Shown here piece by piece: positions 36,343-44,416 of a DNA stretch of 64,000 nucleotides. The position numbers and the translations under genes are program-made. Origin of the DNA: Pseudomonas citronellolis (GTDB lineage Bacteria; Pseudomonadota; Gammaproteobacteria; Pseudomonadales; Pseudomonadaceae); assembly GCF_900112375.1 (NCBI RefSeq), contig NZ_FOLS01000034.1, forward strand, positions 1 to 64,000, given 5' to 3'. Positions within the stretch are counted from its first letter, which is position 1; the number at the start of each line of letters is the position of its first letter. Below the pieces are notes generated by a model that was given only the letters and a program-made list of their open reading frames with translations, was not told the DNA's origin and searched no databases.

Positions 36343-37302
36343 CTAGGCCGGCACCAGCGTCACCCAGTAGCGGGTGCGGTACTGCGCGCGGACCGGCAGG
36401 CTGCGCTGCAGGGCGGCGATGGCCTGTTCCGGCTGGTCCAGCGGGAACACCCCGGAGATCGCCAGGCCGGCCACCGCCGGGTCGCAGCGCAGCACGCCCG
36501 GGCGGTAGCGCGACAGTTCCGTGCACAGGCGGCCGAGGGTCCATTGCCGGGCCACCAGGTAGCCGTCGCTCCAGGCCAGGGCGTCGGCGTCCAGGTCGGC
36601 GACGCCGTACAGCCCCTGGCGGTCGAAGCGGACCTGCTGGCCGGCCTGGATAACGCCGGCGACGTGCTCGCCATCGCCCGGCGATACCGCCACCGCGCCC
36701 TGCTGCACCGCCAGCAGCGCATCGTGGCTTTCCAGGCGCACGGCGAAGCGCGTGCCCAGGGCCTGCAGGCGGCCCTGGGCGGTGTCCACCCAGAAGCCGC
36801 GACCGGCGGCGTCGTGGCCGGTCTGCACGAGAATTTCCCCGGCCAGCAGGCGGATGCGCCGGCTGTGGGCGTCGAAGGCCAGGTCGATGGCGCTGTCGGT
36901 GTTCAGTTGCAGCCAGCCGCCGTCGGGCAGCGCGATGCGCCGGCGCTCGCCGACGCCGGTGCGTTCCTGGGCCAGCCAGCGCGAATCGCGCAGGCCGTAG
37001 GCGCCGCTGCCGAGCACCGCGGCGCAGCCGGCCAGCAGCATCAGGTTCTTCAGCGCGCGGCGCCGCGTGGGGTCGAAGGCGGCCTGGCGCAGGGCGCTGC
37101 TGGCGGTTTCCGGCGCCACGCCGGCCAGGCGCCCGTCGAAGAAGTCCAGGCGCTGCCAGGCCTGCTCGTGGCTCGGATCGGCGGCGCGCCAGCGCTGGCA
37201 GGCGGCCTGTTCGTCGGCGCCGGCCAGGCCCGAGGCCAGGCGCACGCGCCAGCCGATGGCCTGCTCGACCACGCCGTGTTCCAGCGGCTGCGCCCGGCTC
37301 AT
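36343..37302 (-). CDS. FecR-family anti-sigma factor / sigma regulator
   Basis: 319 residues. An N-terminal DUF4880-type cytoplasmic segment contains the W-R-A-A-D-P-S-H-E-Q-A-W motif; one membrane segment follows (about 92-110), then a periplasmic FecR domain (about 125-225) and a C-terminal STN-like tail. It should control the sigma factor encoded just upstream, with which it overlaps by 4 bp. In canonical systems a TonB-dependent receptor follows; here the next genes downstream are a repeat pair and the converging HAD operon, so no receptor is present. Confidence 0.9.
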   Translation of the reverse strand: MSRAQPLEHGVVEQAIGWRVRLASGLAGADEQAACQRWRAADPSHEQAWQRLDFFDGRLAGVAPETASSALRQAAFDPTRRRALKNLMLLAGCAAVLGSGAYGLRDSRWLAQERTGVGERRRIALPDGGWLQLNTDSAIDLAFDAHSRRIRLLAGEILVQTGHDAAGRGFWVDTAQGRLQALGTRFAVRLESHDALLAVQQGAVAVSPGDGEHVAGVIQAGQQVRFDRQGLYGVADLDADALAWSDGYLVARQWTLGRLCTELSRYRPGVLRCDPAVAGLAISGVFPLDQPEQAIAALQRSLPVRAQYRTRYWVTLVPA

Positions 37303-37808
37303 GAATACAGCGCCTGGTAGCAGTGGGCGAAGGCCTGGGTCATGTACTGCTGCACCGAGCTGAGCGAAACGCCCAGCTGCTCGGCGATCTGCGGGTAGGT
37401 CAGGCCGTCCAGCTGCGACAGCAGGAAGGCGCTGCGCACCTTGGGCTTGAGGCCGTCGAGCAGGCGGTCGATCTCCATCAGCGTCTCCAGCACCAGGGCG
37501 CGCGCCTCGGCCGAGGGCGCCTCGGCCTCCGGCTGCTGCGCCAGGCTGTCGAGCCAGGCGCGCTCCAGGCTCTGCCGGCGGAAGTGGTCCACCACCAGCC
37601 CGCGGGCCACGGTGGCGAGAAACGCGCGGGGTTCGCGCAGGCCCTTCAGTTCGCGGCGGCCGAGCAGGCGGACGAAGGTGTCCTGGGCCAGGTCGGCGGC
37701 CTGCTGGTGGCATTCCAGGCGGCGGTAGAGCCAGCCCAGCAGCCAGTGGTGGTGGCCGGCGTAGAGTTCGCCGACCTGGGAATGGGTGGAAGCGGACGGG
37801 GACGACAC
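37299..37808 (-). CDS. FecI-family ECF sigma factor
   Basis: 169 residues. Sigma-70 region 2 (L-Y-x-x-H-H-x-W-L-L-G-W-L, then A-A-D-L-A-Q-D-T-F-V-R-L) and region 4 (L-T-Y-P-Q-I-A-E-Q-L-G-V-S-L-S-S-V-Q-Q-Y) are clear. A GTG start at 37808 with GAGGG ahead fits the family's N-terminus; longer frames upstream have no homology. FecI-type factors usually activate iron-siderophore uptake genes. A Fur-box-like site lies 63-81 bp upstream. Confidence 0.9.
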   Translation of the reverse strand: MSSPSASTHSQVGELYAGHHHWLLGWLYRRLECHQQAADLAQDTFVRLLGRRELKGLREPRAFLATVARGLVVDHFRRQSLERAWLDSLAQQPEAEAPSAEARALVLETLMEIDRLLDGLKPKVRSAFLLSQLDGLTYPQIAEQLGVSLSSVQQYMTQAFAHCYQALYS

Positions 37809-37870
37809 GGGAGCCCTCTGCGCCAGGGGCGCGTTGCACCGGGGGGGGCGCCTGTGAACACCCCTCAAAT

Positions 37871-37889
37871 GCGAAGTCTTATCATTTGC
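37871..37889 (-). promoter_or_regulatory. Fur-box-like site upstream of the FecI-type sigma gene
   Basis: On the minus strand GCAAATGATAAGACTTCGC matches the 19-bp Fur consensus (GATAATGATAATCATTATC) at 12 of 19 positions, including the central AATGATAA block. It lies 63-81 bp upstream of the GTG start, where Fur repression of fecI-type genes is usual. Confidence 0.55.
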
Positions 37890-37967
37890 GCAAAGATGCC
37901 ACGGGCGCGCCATCCCGGCAAGGGGCGGCGACGGGTGGGAAGGCGATTTCCGAGCCGCGCCAGCCCC

Positions 37968-38113
37968 GTAGGATGGGTTGAGCGAAGCGATACCCATCGC
38001 CATGGCCACAGCGAGATCCGCTCCCGCAGGCGGGCACGGCTTCTCGTAGGAGCGAGCTTGCTCGCGAACGGGCCCCCGCAGCGGAATCTGTTCGCGAGCA
38101 AGCTCGCTCCTAC
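37968..38113. repeat. Half GTAGGATGGGTTGAGC repeat and REP pair
   Basis: 37968-38000 is a single-sided GTAGGATGGGTTGAGCGAAGCGATACCCAT copy; 38046-38113 is a REP doublet of class GTAGGAGCGAGC. Together with the Fur-like site they account for the 328-bp gap 37809-38136. Confidence 0.82.
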
Positions 38114-38136
38114 GAAGAGCAAGAGCGCATCGGGGC

Positions 38137-39270
38137 TCACCAGCCCTTGAGCTGGTCCCAGCGCCAGTTGCGGAACTGGTAGATCAGCGTGCCCAGCAGG
38201 CCGTAGGCGGCGGCCATGCCCAGCAGCACCAGGATGCGGTCGGAAACCGCCGAGAGCGGCAGGTTCATCTGGTTCATCTCCACCACCGCGCGGATCGCCC
38301 AGGTGGAGGGGATGCCGTTGGCCAGCCACTGCACCCACTGCGGCATGGCCTGGGGCGGCCAGGTGAAGCCGGCCATGTAGAACAGCGGCAGGGTGATGAA
38401 GGTCATGGTCAGGTACACCGCCTCTTCCGAGGGCAGCAGCTCGGCGAGGAATTCGCTCAGGGCGATCACCGCCAGCAGGAAGGGCAGCACCAGGCCCATG
38501 AGCATGAAGAACGAGGCGGTCTGCCGGTAGCCCATGATCCACGGCCAGATCACGTAGAAGAGCATGGCCAGCACCGTCCAGATCAGCAGCTGCGCAGCGT
38601 AGCGGCCGAAGCGCGTGGACGGCGGCTGGCGCAGCGAGCGCGGGGTGCCGCCGCGCAGGTTGAGGTTCACCCGCGTGCAGGACAGCAGCAGGCTGTGCTG
38701 CAGGATCAGCGTCACCAGCCCCGGCAGGACGATGGCGGCGAAGCTGGTGCCGGGGTTGAACAGGTCGGTCAGCTGGCCCACCACCGGGCTCAGCAGCACC
38801 TCGGCCTGGCTCGCGCTGAAGCCGTTGTGCAGCAGCAGGTGGGCGTTGTAGCGCAGCGTCAGCTCGTTGTAGGTGGCGCTGATGTCCTGCTGGATCTGTC
38901 CGTTGGCCATGCGGTTGGTGGCGTCGCCGAAGATCGGCACGCTCACCGCCTCGCCGCGCAGCACGCGCTTTTCGAAGTCCACCGGGAGGATGACGATGCC
39001 GAACAGCCGGCGCCAGGCCAGGTCGTGCTGCGCCGTGGGCAGCTCGCTGTAGCTGCGCACGGCGATCTTGGGCGCGGCGTCGAGCAGGCGGATCAGCTCG
39101 CGGGAGGCGGCGCTGTGGTCCATGTCGACCACCGCCACCGGCAGGTCGTCCATGGTGCGGTGGGCGTAGGGCAAGGTGGTCAGCGCCACCGACAGCACGG
39201 TCAGCAGCCACAGCGGCTTGCCCAGCATGTTCTTCAGGGTCTGCCTGAGGACGCTCCAGAAGTTCTCCAT
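38137..39270 (-). CDS. ABC-2 type permease (YhhJ-like), second permease of an exporter
   Basis: 377 residues. One N-terminal membrane segment, a large periplasmic domain with P-V-A-V-V-D-M-D-H-S near residue 45, then five C-terminal membrane segments (about 175-365): the ABC2_membrane_3 architecture. It lies 9 bp after the paired permease and is last in the hlyD-permease-permease run. Similar proteins pair with an ATPase in YhiI/RbbA/YhhJ-type exporters, but no ATPase gene is nearby. Confidence 0.88.
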   Translation of the reverse strand: MENFWSVLRQTLKNMLGKPLWLLTVLSVALTTLPYAHRTMDDLPVAVVDMDHSAASRELIRLLDAAPKIAVRSYSELPTAQHDLAWRRLFGIVILPVDFEKRVLRGEAVSVPIFGDATNRMANGQIQQDISATYNELTLRYNAHLLLHNGFSASQAEVLLSPVVGQLTDLFNPGTSFAAIVLPGLVTLILQHSLLLSCTRVNLNLRGGTPRSLRQPPSTRFGRYAAQLLIWTVLAMLFYVIWPWIMGYRQTASFFMLMGLVLPFLLAVIALSEFLAELLPSEEAVYLTMTFITLPLFYMAGFTWPPQAMPQWVQWLANGIPSTWAIRAVVEMNQMNLPLSAVSDRILVLLGMAAAYGLLGTLIYQFRNWRWDQLKGW

Positions 39271-39279
39271 GGCGCCTCC

Positions 39280-40446
39280 TCAGGCCGGGCTCAGGTCGAG
39301 GCGCCGGCGCAGGCGCAGCTTGGCGATCATGTAGGCCAGCAGCGGGTAGACCAGCAGCCGGCAGCAGGCGTACAGCCCGGATTCCGGCGGGGCCTGGCGC
39401 AGGAACTGGTCGAACAGGCCGTGCAGGGTGTGCGTCAGCGGCTCGGCCAGGCTGATGAAGCGGGCGATCTCGGGCATCGCCAGGTCCGGCAGCAGCACCC
39501 CGGAATAGGTCTGCGCCACGCCGATCAGCAGGCCGATCAGCGAGTAGGCGCTGAAGCGGTTGGCGGTGAAGATGAACAGCACCAGGCCGACGCTCTGCGC
39601 CGCCATCACGTAGCACACGGTGATCGCCAGCATCCACAGCGGGCTGCCGTTGATCTTCGCGCCGTTGAGCGTCACCAGCAGGAACAGCTCCAGCATCAGC
39701 AGCGCGCTGAACAGCAGGGTGTAGGGCGCCAGCTTGCCCAGCAGGCGCACGCCCAGCGCCCGGGCGCGCAGGATGTGCGGCGAGGAGGCGCGCAGCTCCG
39801 GGGCCTCGCGGGCCAGCACGTGGACGGTGGCGACGATCACGAACAGCTGCAGCAGGTGCACGATGGCGGCGAACTGCTGGTAGTAGATGTAGTTGCCGCT
39901 GGCGTTGAACAGGCTCTCGTAGGCCACGCTGATGCTCGCCAGCTTCGGCAGCGGAGCGCCCGCGCCGGCGGCCAGGTAGGGGCGCAGGTCCTGGTTGACG
40001 CCAGCGACCAGGCCGCTGAAGTCCTGGGTGGAATAGAAGCCGGCGGAATAGAACAGCGAGTTGTAGTAGAGCACCGCGCGCGGCTGGCGTCCGGCCAGGG
40101 CGTCGGCCTCGAAGTCGCGGGGGATGTACAGCAGCGCGTAGTCGTCGGCCGCGCGCAGGCGCCGCAAGCCTTCCTGCAGGCCGCCGCCGAGCACCTCGAC
40201 CTGGGCGTGGGAACCGGCGTCCAGCTCGCGCACCACGCGCCGCGACAGGTGGCTGTGGTCGGCGTCGACCACGGCCACCGGCATGTCCAGCAGGGTGCCG
40301 GCCTGGTAGATGCCGCTGATCAGGGTGAACAGCAGCAGCGGCCACAGCCAGCCGAGCCAGTGGATGGTCCAGCTGCGCACGGCGATGCGCGTCTCGGTGT
40401 TGAACGCCTGGGCGAAGCGCAGCAGGTTGCGCCTTATTGCTGCCAT
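39280..40446 (-). CDS. ABC-2 type permease, first permease of an exporter
   Basis: 388 residues, same architecture as its downstream neighbour (N-terminal helix, periplasmic domain with P-V-A-V-V-D-A-D-H-S, C-terminal membrane bundle). The two permeases probably form a heterodimer. The ATG at 40446 overlaps the adaptor gene by 13 bp; a GTG two codons upstream is an alternative. No nucleotide-binding domain is fused to it. Confidence 0.87.
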   Translation of the reverse strand: MAAIRRNLLRFAQAFNTETRIAVRSWTIHWLGWLWPLLLFTLISGIYQAGTLLDMPVAVVDADHSHLSRRVVRELDAGSHAQVEVLGGGLQEGLRRLRAADDYALLYIPRDFEADALAGRQPRAVLYYNSLFYSAGFYSTQDFSGLVAGVNQDLRPYLAAGAGAPLPKLASISVAYESLFNASGNYIYYQQFAAIVHLLQLFVIVATVHVLAREAPELRASSPHILRARALGVRLLGKLAPYTLLFSALLMLELFLLVTLNGAKINGSPLWMLAITVCYVMAAQSVGLVLFIFTANRFSAYSLIGLLIGVAQTYSGVLLPDLAMPEIARFISLAEPLTHTLHGLFDQFLRQAPPESGLYACCRLLVYPLLAYMIAKLRLRRRLDLSPA

Positions 40447-41405
40447 TGCCACAGCGCGCTCATCCCCGGACGCAGGCCCTGCACCGCTTGCAGCGGGTAC
40501 AGGCGGACCTCGAAGGTCTTCAGGTCGAAGTCGCCGGTGGCGCGGGTCGCGCGCTTGGTGGCGAAATCGCCCAGCGGGGCGATGTAGCGCACCTCGGTGT
40601 CCACCTCGGCATTCTCCAGCGCCGGGATGCGCAGCTTCACCTTGTCGCCCTTGCGCACCTTGGCGAGGATGTCCTCGCGCAGGTTGAACACCAGGTAGCT
40701 GTCGGACAGCCGCACCAGGGTCAGCAGCGGGCTGTAGGCGTTGATCAGCTCGCCCTCCTCCGCCGGGATCGGCCCGACCTCGCCGTCCACCGGGGCGAGC
40801 ACCGCCAGGTCGTCTGTCTGCGCCTGCAGTTCGACGATCTGCGCATCGGCGCGGCGCACCGCGGCCTGCAGCGCCTGGCGCACTTCCTCGCGGTCGCCGC
40901 GCTGGCCCTGGTCGAGGTTGGCCTGGGCCTCGGCCACCTGGTTGCGCGCCACGTCGCGGGCGCGGCGGGTGGTGTCGAGCTGGGCCTGGGAGACGAAGCC
41001 GCGGCCGGCCAGTTCCTCGTTGCGCTGGAAGTCCAGCTCGGCGTTGCGCAGCTCGGCCTGGGCCTGCTGCAGGCTGGCCTGGAGGGCGCGCAGGGTTTCC
41101 TCGCGGGTGCCGTGCAGGGATTCGTCGAGCTGCGCCTGCACCTGGCTGCGCGCGGCGCGCAGCGAGTCCAGCTGGGCCTGCAGCTCCGGGCTGCTGAGGC
41201 TTATCAACAGCTGGCCCTTCTGCACGTCGTCGCCACGCCGCACGTGCAGCGTCTCGACGCGGCCCTTGGCCTTGGAGGCGACTATGACTTCGGTGGCGTC
41301 CGCCTCGCCTTGCAACAGCAAGGGTTGGGTGTGCAGACGCAGGTACAGGGTGATGGAGATGATTACCAGGAGCAGCAGGGGTGCGAACAGCTTCCAGCCC
41401 TTCAT
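40434..41405 (-). CDS. HlyD/EmrA-type membrane fusion protein
   Basis: 323 residues. One N-terminal membrane anchor (about 7-24), a biotinyl-lipoyl-like region split around a long coiled coil (about 75-200, rich in Gln, Ala, Leu and Arg heptads), and a C-terminal beta-barrel domain. It bridges an inner-membrane exporter to an outer-membrane channel in the periplasm. First gene of the exporter run; the outer-membrane component is not encoded nearby. Confidence 0.88.
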   Translation of the reverse strand: MKGWKLFAPLLLLVIISITLYLRLHTQPLLLQGEADATEVIVASKAKGRVETLHVRRGDDVQKGQLLISLSSPELQAQLDSLRAARSQVQAQLDESLHGTREETLRALQASLQQAQAELRNAELDFQRNEELAGRGFVSQAQLDTTRRARDVARNQVAEAQANLDQGQRGDREEVRQALQAAVRRADAQIVELQAQTDDLAVLAPVDGEVGPIPAEEGELINAYSPLLTLVRLSDSYLVFNLREDILAKVRKGDKVKLRIPALENAEVDTEVRYIAPLGDFATKRATRATGDFDLKTFEVRLYPLQAVQGLRPGMSALWQWQQ

Positions 41406-41491
41406 CGTGCGGGTCTTCCCTCGGCGGCGCGAATTATTCCGATGTTAGTGCATCGCGGCCGCCAAGGGGGCCATTGCGGCTCGAACCGCCG

Positions 41492-41965
41492 TCAGCGCTC
41501 GTCGTCCTGCAGCAGCGCCTGCTCGCCCTTGCCCGACGGCGCCGAGGGGAAGCGCGAGGAAGCGTAGCGCACCACCAGGATGGCCAGGGCCAGCAGCAAC
41601 AGGGCCACCGAGACCAGGATGATGCCGTCGTCGGGCACGTGGTTGTGCTGGATGTCGGCGATCATCAGGCGCGTCAGCGCGGTCATCGCCACGTAGATCA
41701 GGAAGCGCACCGGCATGTGGTTGGTCTTGAAGTAGATGCCGACCATGGCGCCCAGTTCGAGGTAGATGAACAGCAGCAGGATGTCGTCGATGCTCGCGTG
41801 GCCCTTCTCGAACATCTCGACGAAGGCCACCGCCGCCGACCAGAACACGGTGCCGCCGATGGCGAACAGCGCCAGGTAGTGGAAGCCCTCCACCAGCAGG
41901 TTGCCCAGCGACTCGGCCATTCCGTGCATCTGTTGGCGCATGCGTTCGGCCCATTGCAGTTTCAT
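41492..41965 (-). CDS. psiE: PsiE-family phosphate-starvation-inducible membrane protein
   Basis: 157 residues with four membrane helices (about 25-48, 58-78, 82-100, 113-132) and the family's L-E-L-G-A-M-V-G-I-Y-F-K-T-N-H-M-P-V-R-F segment. The function is unknown. E. coli psiE is induced by phosphate starvation through PhoB, but no Pho box was seen upstream here. The ATG at 41965 has GGGAG upstream; a longer frame from 42493 runs through the divergent gene and is not real. Confidence 0.87.
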   Translation of the reverse strand: MKLQWAERMRQQMHGMAESLGNLLVEGFHYLALFAIGGTVFWSAAVAFVEMFEKGHASIDDILLLFIYLELGAMVGIYFKTNHMPVRFLIYVAMTALTRLMIADIQHNHVPDDGIILVSVALLLLALAILVVRYASSRFPSAPSGKGEQALLQDDER

Positions 41966-42133
41966 CCGTCGACTCCCGGTTCGATAAAGCGATTGTTGGC
42001 TTGGTACGTGCAAGACACACGCCATTGACCCTGGGCAGCAATAGCCTGCCGAGGCTGCGGCAATATGAATGCGAACTTTGCTGACGCCTTCCAGTCCATG
42101 AAGGGTCACGCCACCACGCAGGCAGGATCGAAG

Positions 42134-42412
42134 ATGGAAAGCCCCTTCCAGGTACTCACCGATGCATTCCAGGCCCAGTTCCGGGTCAATTTCAGCCTCG
42201 AACGGCCGGACGGCAGCATCGTGCTGACGCTTTCCACCGAAGCCGGCGTGGCGGCCAAGCGGCTCATCCGCAACGCCCAGCTGCAGGACGCCGAACAGCT
42301 GCAACGCCTGATCCAGAGCATCCGCTTCGGCATCGCCATCGAGCAGGGCGACAGCGCCCCGCGCCTGCTGGCGGACATGACCGCCGGCCGCGCCTTGCGC
42401 ATCGCCTCCTGA
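42134..42412 (+). CDS. DUF3509 family protein
   Basis: 92 residues, a small soluble protein. The pattern M-E-S-P-F-Q-x-L-T-D-A-F and the R-P-D-G-S-I-V-L-T-L-S strand are those of DUF3509, a family found mainly in Pseudomonas, function unknown. The frame is open from an ATG at 42065, but family homology begins at the ATG at 42134, which has an AGGA site. Confidence 0.8.
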   Translation: MESPFQVLTDAFQAQFRVNFSLERPDGSIVLTLSTEAGVAAKRLIRNAQLQDAEQLQRLIQSIRFGIAIEQGDSAPRLLADMTAGRALRIAS

Positions 42413-42593
42413 ACCTTCCTCCCGCGTGCCCGGCCAGTCTGCCGGGCGCCGCCGCCGCGCGCCATCCACCAGCCCCGCGCCAACTTGTCGCATGCCCTGC
42501 CATGGCCCCGCGTGCCCCGAAGCGGTTCGCCGGCCATACTGGCCTTCTGCAATTTCCCTCTTCCCAGGGGCCGGGCGATTGCCTTATGCTTCA

Positions 42594-42609
42594 CTGTATA
42601 AATAAACAG
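42594..42609. promoter_or_regulatory. LexA (SOS) box upstream of yebG
   Basis: CTGTATAAATAAACAG fits the gamma-proteobacterial LexA consensus CTG-N10-CAG with an AT-rich core. It lies 44 bp upstream of the yebG ATG, in the position expected for repression. Confidence 0.9.
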
Positions 42610-42652
42610 TGCTTGTTCCCCCCAGACAGCAAGAAGGCATACGAGGTGATGA

Positions 42653-42910
42653 ATGGCCGTCGAAGTGGTGTACCGCAGCAGCCGCGATCCGGAGCGCCTG
42701 TTCATGGATAAGGCAGAAGCCGACCGGCACGACAAGATGCTCGAACTGGCGGAGAACCTCGCCGCCGTCCTGCACAAGGCGGTGCCCTCGCTGAACGAGG
42801 AGCAGGTGGAGGAAGTGGGCATCTTCATGGCCCGCCACCGCGACACCTTCGCCCGCGCCTTCAAGAACCAGCCCGACGCCCTCGGCGAGTTGTTTGCCGA
42901 AGGGGAATGA
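42653..42910 (+). CDS. yebG: YebG-family DNA damage-inducible protein
   Basis: 85 residues. The N-terminus M-A-V-E-V-x-Y and the A-D-x-x-D-K-M-L-x-x-A-x-x-L segment match E. coli YebG, an SOS-induced protein of unknown biochemical function. A LexA box 44 bp upstream supports the assignment. GAGGTGAT precedes the ATG. Confidence 0.9.
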   Translation: MAVEVVYRSSRDPERLFMDKAEADRHDKMLELAENLAAVLHKAVPSLNEEQVEEVGIFMARHRDTFARAFKNQPDALGELFAEGE

Positions 42911-42944
42911 GCAGCGCCCGAACCGCCATGCCAGGGTGCTCTAC

Positions 42945-43015
42945 GTAGGATGGGTTGAGCTTGCGAAACCCATGCGGTGGTGGTGATGGGTATCGCTTCG
43001 CTCAACCCATCCTAC
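42945..43015. repeat. GTAGGATGGGTTGAGC inverted repeat
   Basis: Same structure and length (71 bp) as the element at 27853-27923, with a GTGGTGGTGATG centre. Confidence 0.85.
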
Positions 43016-43035
43016 GATGGTGCTTCCTTGGAACT

Positions 43036-43180
43036 GTAGGAGCGGACTCCGTCCGCGATCACCGGCGCACACCGGCCTGCCGGCCGGATCGCGGATGAAT
43101 CCGCTCCTACGATCTGGCCCCGCCGTGCCCCTGTAGGAGCGGGCCCTGCCCGCGAAATCGCGCGCAGAGCGCGCTCCTAC
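43036..43180. repeat. Two REP-like doublets of the GTAGGAGCGGACTCC and GTAGGAGCGGGCC classes
   Basis: 43036-43110 pairs GTAGGAGCGGACTCCGTCCG with CGGATGAATCCGCTCCTAC; 43133-43180 pairs GTAGGAGCGGGCCCTGCCCG with CGCAGAGCGCGCTCCTAC. With the 42945 element they fill the 304-bp gap between yebG and ldh. Confidence 0.82.
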
Positions 43181-43214
43181 AGGGCGTCTATCCCAATGCC
43201 CCTACTGCAGCCTG

Positions 43215-44243
43215 TCATCCCCCATGCCCGTAGAGAATCCGCTCGGCAAGCATGTCGGCCACCCGCGCCGGCGAGCGGTGGTCGGCCTGGGCGTGGGCGA
43301 ACACCTCGGTGAGGCGGTTGCCGATCTGCGCCAGGTGCGCGGTGATCGCCGGCAGCTCCTGGCCCTGGTGCTGCAGGGCGACGTAGATCAGCCCGCCGGA
43401 ATTGATCACGTAGTCCGGCGCATAGAGGATGCCGCGGGCTTCCAGCTCGTCGGCCACGTCCGGGTGCGCCAACTGGTTGTTCGCCGCGCCGGCCACCACC
43501 GCGCAACGCAGCTGCGCCACCACCGGCGAGCTGAGCACCCCGCCCAGGCCACAGGGCGCGAGGATGTCGCAGGGCGTGGTCAGCAGCGCCTCGTTGGCGA
43601 TGGGCTGGGCGCCGAACTGGTCGACCGCCAGTTGCACCTTGCCCGGGTCCAGGTCGCTGACCAGCAGTTCGGCGCCGGCGGCGTGCAGGTGTTCGCACAG
43701 GGCGTAGCCCACGTGGCCCAGCCCCTGCACGGCGATGCGCAGGTCCTCCAGGTCGTCGCTGCCCAGGCGCGCCTGGGCGCTGGCGCGGATGCCGGCGAAT
43801 ACGCCCAATGCCGTGTGCGGCGAGGGATCGCCGCCGCGGGTGGTGCTGGTGACGTGGTCGGTGTGCTGGGCGATGCAGTCCATGTCGGCGCTGGAGGTGC
43901 CGCTGTCCACCGCGGTGACGTAGGCCCCGCCAAGGCTTTCGATGAAGCGGCCGAAGGCCTCGAACAGCGCGCCGCGGTTGTCCACATGGGGTGCGCGCAG
44001 GATCACCGCCTTGCCGCCGCCCTGGCGCAGGCCGGCCAGGGCGGCCTTGTAGCTCATGCCCTGGGCCAGGCGCGCGGCGTCGCGCAGGGCCGCCTCGTCG
44101 TTGGGATAAGGCAGGTAGCGGCAGCCGCCCAGGGCCGGGCCCAGGCGGGTGCTGTGGATGGCGATGACGGCCCGCAGCCCGGTGGCCGGGTCGTAGGCGA
44201 GGTGCAGTTTCTCTAGCCGGGTGGCTTCCATCATGTCGAACAT
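43215..44243 (-). CDS. ldh: Leucine dehydrogenase (Glu/Leu/Phe/Val dehydrogenase family)
   Basis: 342 residues. Oxidative deamination of leucine and other branched-chain amino acids with NAD+. Substrate-binding S-Y-K66, catalytic G-G-G-K78-A-V-I, and the dinucleotide motif G-L-G-H-V-G at about 180 are present. The length and motifs match leucine dehydrogenases rather than the longer glutamate dehydrogenases. The ATG at 44243 is preceded by AAGGGAG. It is divergent from the SirB1-like gene. Confidence 0.9.
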   Translation of the reverse strand: MFDMMEATRLEKLHLAYDPATGLRAVIAIHSTRLGPALGGCRYLPYPNDEAALRDAARLAQGMSYKAALAGLRQGGGKAVILRAPHVDNRGALFEAFGRFIESLGGAYVTAVDSGTSSADMDCIAQHTDHVTSTTRGGDPSPHTALGVFAGIRASAQARLGSDDLEDLRIAVQGLGHVGYALCEHLHAAGAELLVSDLDPGKVQLAVDQFGAQPIANEALLTTPCDILAPCGLGGVLSSPVVAQLRCAVVAGAANNQLAHPDVADELEARGILYAPDYVINSGGLIYVALQHQGQELPAITAHLAQIGNRLTEVFAHAQADHRSPARVADMLAERILYGHGG

Positions 44244-44416
44244 GGCGGCGCTCCCTTGCTGGCGCGTGAGGGTCGGCCGGCGGCGCCTGCCGCGGCCGGC
44301 CCCTTCAGTATAGGCAGAGGCGCCGCGGGCCAGCGGCGGCGCCGACGACCAGCCACGGCGGCTCTGGACGGCGCCCCGGCGCTGCGGGTAAAACGCAGTA
44401 TCAGCCGGAGAACGCC

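Noticed and set aside
36162-38136. TonB-dependent receptor gene for the FecIR pair
   Set aside because: Looked on both strands and both sides; only repeats and unrelated genes are present.
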